A DNA stretch of 64,000 nucleotides, taken from NCBI GenBank assembly GCA_036346225.1, contig JARFIW010000999.1, forward strand, positions 1,595,001 to 1,659,000, written 5' to 3'. The stretch comes from Platerodrilus igneus. Lineage: Eukaryota > Arthropoda > Insecta > Coleoptera > Lycidae. Under the pieces are notes generated by a model. That model was not told the origin of the DNA. It did no database searches and worked only from the letters and a program-made list of their open reading frames with translations. The translations under genes and the position numbers were made by a program. Of this stretch, positions 59,330 to 64,000 are shown piece after piece (within the stretch, counting starts at the first letter, position 1; the number at the start of each line of letters is the position of its first letter).

Positions 59330-60486
59330 AGCTCAAGCGAGCCTGATTACTAGCGATCGAAGTGCAATAACGAATGATGACGTTGATTGCATTGGCGGCA
59401 TAAAAAAGTGAAAATTGCTAAGGCAATTAATACGAAGATGTTGTTTTTTTTGCAAAGTTGAAGCGATCTTGCGACGAAAGTTTAACGAAATCATTACAGC
59501 GATAAAGATTGTGATCTTGTTTGCAAAGCGGACAATTATTAACACTAGGTTTTGTCTGTACTAACATGATAACGGCGGAGCGAGGCTTAGACGGGTTGCT
59601 GGTATAAATAATTCGATAAGGATTTACACGTATTTTCCAGATAAACAATTAACTTTTCATAAGATGGAATAGCGGTCGGATCTTGATGCAATTCAAAACT
59701 ACGAGCAGTGTGTACATCCAGGCGATTTAAAATCATTGGTACAAGAATAAAATCCCATTGCTCTATAGGTAAATCAAATTTTTTAAGCACTGGTAATTAT
59801 TGACAAAAGTATCAACTAATTTTTGCAAACCGGCGGGGTTATCGGAATTCATTTTGGGGAATTTATCTGTATTGTTCCATAGAGCTGAGGTAATGTGACG
59901 AATATTACGATATTTTTTGCGAAGTTTTGTGTATGCAAGAGGGTAATTGGCTTTTGTAAGGTCAAAGTTTTTAATAGTTAAAAGTGCAGAACCTTTTAGT
60001 GCTGATTGAAAATACGAAAATTTATCCACGTCCGACAAATCGTTACTAAGATAAACTAAACTATCAAAGCGGTCAATAAAACTTTCAAACAAACAACTTT
60101 CCCCATCAAAAGTAGGAAGCGTCAGCGTAGGGAGTGACACTTTCGACTTTAAAGTATTTAGCGGCTAGGACACATTAGCCCAAGGCGACGATTGGCTGGT
60201 AAATGGCTTGAAATAGAGCGCTTTGAAAGTAATGGTTATCGAAGCGTTTACGATTAGCGTCTTCCATTTCAAATTGTTCATCAGCGTGATCGGTGGAAGA
60301 ACCTACTATTCAATTATGGCGTGTAAAGAAATTTTCCCGAACGGTTTCGATAGATTCGTATTGTGCGCAAAATAAATCTAAAAAAGCTGCGTCAACCGTA
60401 CATTTTTGAGCGTTTTCAAACATTTCCCCTAGCGAATTAACTGCAATATTCCGTAGAAAACAATTACGTTTCAACTTTTCTGCCAT
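59330..60486 (-). pseudogene. BEL/Pao 2 gag, broken
   Basis: The likely start is the ATG at 60484-60486 (MAEKLKRNCFLRN). A stop occurs after FFTRHN. The capsid-like part reads LPTLTLPTFDGESCLFESFI, LSDVDKFSYFQSALKGSALL and NYPLAYTKLRKKY (59763-60140). A frameshift leads to KKFDLPIEQWDFILVPMILN (59587-59790). Another leads to a zinc knuckle NNCPLCKQDHNLYRCNDF with C-x2-C-x3-H-x4-C spacing (59427-59648). Order and motifs match BEL/Pao gag. The mature protein would assemble virus-like particles around element RNA. Confidence 0.88.
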
Positions 60487-60740
60487 GGTTAAAATTAAAT
60501 AAATACAAAAGCGGATGAAATAAAAACCGAAATCTGAATGATTTAAAATAGCATTGCGGCGATAACAAATACGTAAGCCTATTACAAGAAGTTCTAATAG
60601 CAAAACAGATAACAAGAAAGCTCGTAAACAACTCAAACGATGGTAATTAAACTGGCAATGCTTTGATAAGCGGTATGATTATAAACTTAATTATCAAGTG
60701 AAATTTGTTGTTTATTCAAATCCGACGAGAAGTTAGCCAA

Positions 60741-61297
60741 TGTAAAATTTGCGGTAAATTTCAAATGGCTCTGTGGTAAAGAAAAGTGGACATGTATATG
60801 ACAGAAAAATTATAGTTAACAAACAACATATAATTGAGGGTTTTAACCAGATCAAACATTTACTTCAAAGCACTCACCTATTGTTTACGCACCCGTGCCA
60901 ACAAAAACGATGTAAACAAAAAACGATAATGTCTATTCGTCTAAAAAATCTACTCTTCTCTATGGCGGGTGTAGCGATGCACATTTATGTTGATAGCGGT
61001 TGTTCTAAAGGAAAGCGGTTCTTCTAATTAATTTGTTCTACTTAGAACATATAAACAATAATGCGGTCCGCTAGAACGACAAATCGATTCTCTTCTTGCT
61101 TCTTGTGTTTTTCAGTTAATACACTTATGGACATGCGGATAACACAGTTTATCACTCGCGGCACTTTGGAGCGTGCTTGAAGTAAAACATAGAAGTTTAC
61201 TCTAACAAATTTAACTATACCGAGGCGGACGTAAATAATCAACAAACTCAACGGAAAATAAATTTAGCTGTAAATTATTTACAATATAAGCGAAACA
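60741..61297 (-). repeat. BEL/Pao 2 5' LTR
   Basis: 557 bp; on the - strand starts TGTTTCGCTTATATTG and ends GCAAATTTTACA. The frames at 60773-61027 (+) and 61042-61251 (-) are LTR sequence and not genes. Confidence 0.95.
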
Positions 61298-61302
61298 ACA
61301 AG

Positions 61303-62218
61303 TATTTAGAATAAATGCCAACGATAAAACAAATTAAATAAGTAAAGCAAAGCAAATCACATAAAATATTCAAAATTTACTACCACTCAGGGTTAAAACA
61401 CTCTTACTTCCGACTTTTACTAAAAAAAAATGACTAAACCAAAAAAACTGTAAATTTCTCTATTTATAAATAATTCCCTAAATGATATTGAATTAAAGAA
61501 ATTTTACATATCCTAATATTATTCATTTCCAACGCACATTTCGATTGTCCTTTACAGAAAACATACAACTTATAAACTAATCCGATCTTGATTTCGGTAA
61601 CCTCAAATTATATCCAAATAAACGGTATCCCAATATAGACATCCTTCTCAAGCATTGAAGTACAAACAAAATTACCAAATAGACATCTAGTTTAAAATCC
61701 AAAACACAAATCCCATTTTATCAATTTCAAATTAAGTTAAAACAATAACCCCTAGTAAGCGTATTAAATATCGAAGAAGTGACTTTGCATTATTATTTAA
61801 AATCCTCTGTTGAAGTAATGAAGTCATTTGAAGTGAAACTTATAATATTTGTAGTGATGCTTAAAAAGTTTCTGGCGGTAATAAAAACTTTTGGGTGGTA
61901 ATTAGAAGCTTCGAGTGGTAATTAAAATTTTGGGTGGTAATTGGAAGGTTCGGGTAGTGATTAAAATTTTGTGTGGTAATTAGAATGATTCAGGAAATAC
62001 CTAGAAGTCCTAGAATCATCCCTTCACCAAAAATTCTAACAAGAAAATTCTACTTCTATTGAAATCGGCTAAATCGAATTACACTCAATTTACGCTTACT
62101 AACATTTAATTCTTGATTATTTTAACTTTTCTCGCTTACTAAAAATCTATAATCATCCTGTCCTAGTACATCTACTTTTATTTATAAACATTAGCTGCGA
62201 TAACAGAGTACTTACAAT
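61303..62218. other. Unassigned AT-rich DNA with a 20-bp minisatellite
   Basis: Only the minisatellite at 61871-61992 stands out; no coding motif. Confidence 0.5.
61871..61992. repeat. Six imperfect 20-bp repeats
   Basis: Units of about 20 bp on the pattern TGGGTGGTAATTAAAATTT, six in a row, with alternating variants (TTAGAAGCTT, TTAAAATTTT). Confidence 0.85.
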
Positions 62219-62790
62219 TAATGAATAATTTTGCCTGGCATGGAGAAAGTAATTCGTGCATAGCGAACGAAAAGCAATTTAAATTGTTGGTTATTTTGCA
62301 AAAAGAAAAGCCCGTGACCGGTTTCACTGTTCTTGCAGATCATCAAACGGACGCATCTCTTTTTGCAAAACAACCAACTAAGTTCTAAATAATACACAAA
62401 TTAAGGTGTATTTATAGTGCAAATGTCTCTCATGCGCCCTCTATACTCGAATATAAGCAACTAATTATCGATGACTGTTTCCAGTCTCCGACGTGATAGT
62501 GTAGATGGCATTGTCAGACAAAATTTTAGTGGCAAGTCAAAAGACAAGATAAAAAATGAAATAAAGAAATGACCTGTTACCTACTTAACACTAACGGACC
62601 TTCTAAAAAGATACTGCACCCAGTGCCAAACGAGGAAGTTGGTCGACGGAAACCAATAAGTTTCCAATTAAATATTAATGAATAATTTTACCTGGCATGG
62701 AGAAAGTAATTCAAACATAGGGAACGAAAATCAATATAAATTGTTGGTTATTTTGCAAAAAGAAAAGCACTTACATGTATGAATTTTGAC
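62219..62790 (-). repeat. Dispersed repeat B, tandem 1.25 copies with hairpin
   Basis: A segment of about 110 bp (62219-62326, starting AATGAATAATTTTGCCTGGC) recurs at about 62678-62785, giving a period of about 458 bp. The region between matches 28345-28680 and 33480-33605 on the opposite strand. It includes a 21-bp inverted repeat with one mismatch (62286-62306 and 62358-62378; GTTGGTTATTTTGCAAAAAG and its complement) around a 51-bp loop. No coding capacity. Class unknown: satellite-like or non-autonomous. Confidence 0.8.
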
Positions 62791-63137
62791 ACCACGCCGC
62801 GCGTAAGACTTGAGGAATTGCACCTAGACAATGTCCAATAAGCTATTTCCATTTCAAATCAATAAAATTCTATTCGTTGAAAGGTTCTATTGCCAGTTCG
62901 ACGTCAGTCGCATAGGTAAAACTTCAATAAAGTTTGTATTGAATCGATTCTGTAGCCTCCAACTGTAAATAACATCTTAGTTCTGATAGTGTCTTTATAC
63001 CTCGCAAATGTGGTTTGTATAAAAAAAATTTGCAATGCTACGTGACCAATTGAATGTAGCAATAATTCGAAGTTCCCAATATAGCATTTGCGCGATTAGT
63101 AAGATTTGCATGATTTTTCAACATATTATGCAATTGT
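62791..63137. other. Unassigned DNA
   Basis: No recognisable motif. Confidence 0.4.
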
Positions 63138-63276
63138 GATATTGTCGGAGGCTTTCACGGCTGGAGTCATTATAAACATTTATGGTTCCGGGTTGGGACC
63201 GTGTCATTTTATAAACTAAGGTCGACCTTTCGCCCACTTTTGTAAGAGGATTCATCAGGACAAAAAAAGAAAATAA
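63138..63276 (-). mobile_element. Penelope-like element terminal-repeat fragment C
   Basis: About 139 bp closely matching 12658-12800 of PLE copy A in the same orientation (GTCGGAGGCTTTCACGGC, GTTGGGACCGTGTCATTTTA, GCCCACTTTTGTAAG). No PLE coding sequence accompanies it. Confidence 0.85.
63220..63260 (-). ncRNA. Hammerhead-ribozyme-like core in PLE fragment C
   Basis: On the - strand: CTGATGA (complement of 63252-63258), a helix-II-like pair (ATCCTC and GTGGGC around a TTACAAAA loop), GAAA (complement of 63228-63231), then GGTC. Both invariant boxes of the hammerhead core are intact. The base expected to be C after GAAA is G, and helix II pairs only partly. Hammerheads in PLE terminal repeats are known; activity here is unproven. 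Confidence 0.6.
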
Positions 63277-64000
63277 GTAATAGAAATATTAGAAATAAAA
63301 ATAATAATAAAGATAAGAAAGATAATATTAAGTAGACAAGTTAAAGTGTAAACAGTATATATAGGTAATTGGGGGATACATAACTCGTGTTGTGGATCAA
63401 CACCCCCTTGTTATTTTCAATCGAAAACTAATGCTCTACTTTATACTCCTTATGTTTGGATCAATAATTCAGTACGGTTACCCCTTGTTTCCAAAATTCA
63501 CCTCGTGCTTTGTTCTGTATTTCTCTAGATATGCTTTGAACCTCTTCCCTTGAAACTTGTAGGTTTCTTAGTATTATGAATTTAGAATTATCTTAGAAGT
63601 AAACCAGAATTGTATTCGACGCGGATTAGAATTGAACCAGAAGCGGATTAGAATTCCAGACTTCAGATTAGAAGCCCTATATCATTATAAATATTTAATC
63701 TAAATTAATTAACCAATTTCTACTTACGTTTCCTGCAAAAACTCTTCATATATTCTTCACACAATTCTAACTCAGCACTGTTTTGCACTATAATATAAAA
63801 TTTATTTATCTGACGCGTAAATATTTGATTAAGAGTATTGCAGATTCGACGTGCTTCAAATTGAGACTGACTGTTTCTTATCACCTGTGGGCGTTATATA
63901 CCTTTCTCTCACTACATTTGGATTGGTTTTCCAAGCAGCCTTACAGATTGTTGCGACCAACCATATTTGTCCTGGATATCTTAGTATATTTTTAAGCTGA
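63277..64000. other. Unassigned DNA, with short match to the gypsy LTR
   Basis: A purine/AT-rich stretch (63268-63340) is followed by a 23-bp exact inverse match (63368-63390) to 42780-42802 in the putative gypsy LTR. A short direct repeat GCGGATTAGAATT occurs twice near 63640-63665. No coding motif; the + frame at 63783-63995 has no domain. Confidence 0.4.

Larger units (their letters stand above)
55576..61297 (-). mobile_element. BEL/Pao LTR retrotransposon 2 (both LTRs, integrase-deleted)
   Basis: A 5.7-kb element on the - strand with a 5' LTR at 60741-61297, a 3' LTR at 55576-56137 and an exact 5-bp target-site duplication ACAAG (55571-55575 and 61298-61302). A candidate primer-binding site starts TGGCTAACTTCTCG one base inside the 5' LTR. 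A polypurine tract GGTGGGTGGTA precedes the 3' LTR. Gag, protease, RT and RNase H are all present but broken. The integrase stops after its first catalytic Asp. The two LTRs differ at many positions, which indicates an old insertion. Confidence 0.95.

Noticed and set aside
60773..61251. Frames on both strands within the right-hand BEL/Pao LTR, with homologues in the other LTRs
   Set aside because: The sequence is LTR, as shown by the paired copies, TSDs and TG...CA ends.
1..64000. CRISPR arrays, bacterial operons or defence systems
   Set aside because: No array of spaced identical repeats and no prokaryotic gene organisation; all coding signals are eukaryotic transposable elements.

Overview
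This window is eukaryotic nuclear DNA, most likely from an insect or another arthropod. It is AT-rich and has no bacterial-style operons. Nearly every recognisable protein sequence belongs to a transposable element typical of arthropod genomes: RTE-clade and R1-clade non-LTR retrotransposons, Penelope-like elements (PLEs), BEL/Pao and Ty3/gypsy LTR retrotransposons, a mariner transposon and a tRNA-derived SINE. I found no host protein-coding gene that I could support, so the window reads as an intergenic or intronic transposon graveyard. The species cannot be named from the sequence.

Layout. 2.1-8.2 kb: a full-length but decayed RTE copy on the + strand, itself split by a 1,994-bp TG...CA insertion of unknown family. 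10.4-12.8 kb: a PLE on the - strand holding a mariner fragment. 14.3-15.5 kb and 33.7-34.9 kb: two copies of an unclassified 1.2-kb repeat. 17.8-21.0 kb: a 5'-truncated BEL/Pao element on the - strand, followed by a Ty3/gypsy gag relic. 23.4-25.0 kb: an RTE 3' portion. 25.5-26.0 kb: a duplicated GT-rich block. 27.6-27.9 kb: a SINE. 32.5-33.1 kb: a BEL/Pao solo LTR with target-site duplication (TSD). 35.0-37.4 kb: a non-LTR 3' end on the - strand abutting an R1 element on the + strand. 37.6-39.9 kb: an RTE portion carrying two SINEs stacked at one target site. 42.8-45.4 kb: a putative gypsy LTR, leader repeats and gag relic. 46.6-55.4 kb: a PLE with a palindromic 5' end, opened by two RTE insertions (1.3 kb and 4.3 kb), each with its own TSD. 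55.6-61.3 kb: a BEL/Pao element with both LTRs and a TSD but most of its integrase deleted. 62.2-63.4 kb: an unclassified tandem repeat with a hairpin, and a PLE terminal fragment with a hammerhead-ribozyme-like core.

How the parts fit together. The elements are parasites of one another. Nested order and intact TSDs give a relative history: PLE B first, RTE2 and RTE1 later; RTE A first, the 1,994-bp insertion later; RTE D first, two SINE insertions later. The least damaged element is RTE1 (50114-54441), whose 991-codon frame is broken by only one visible in-frame stop. RTE-clade machinery encodes an apurinic-type endonuclease and a reverse transcriptase for target-primed reverse transcription. 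PLEs use a reverse transcriptase with a GIY-YIG nuclease. BEL/Pao and gypsy elements use gag, protease, RT/RNase H and integrase with LTRs. All identifications come from reading motifs by eye; no database search was run.
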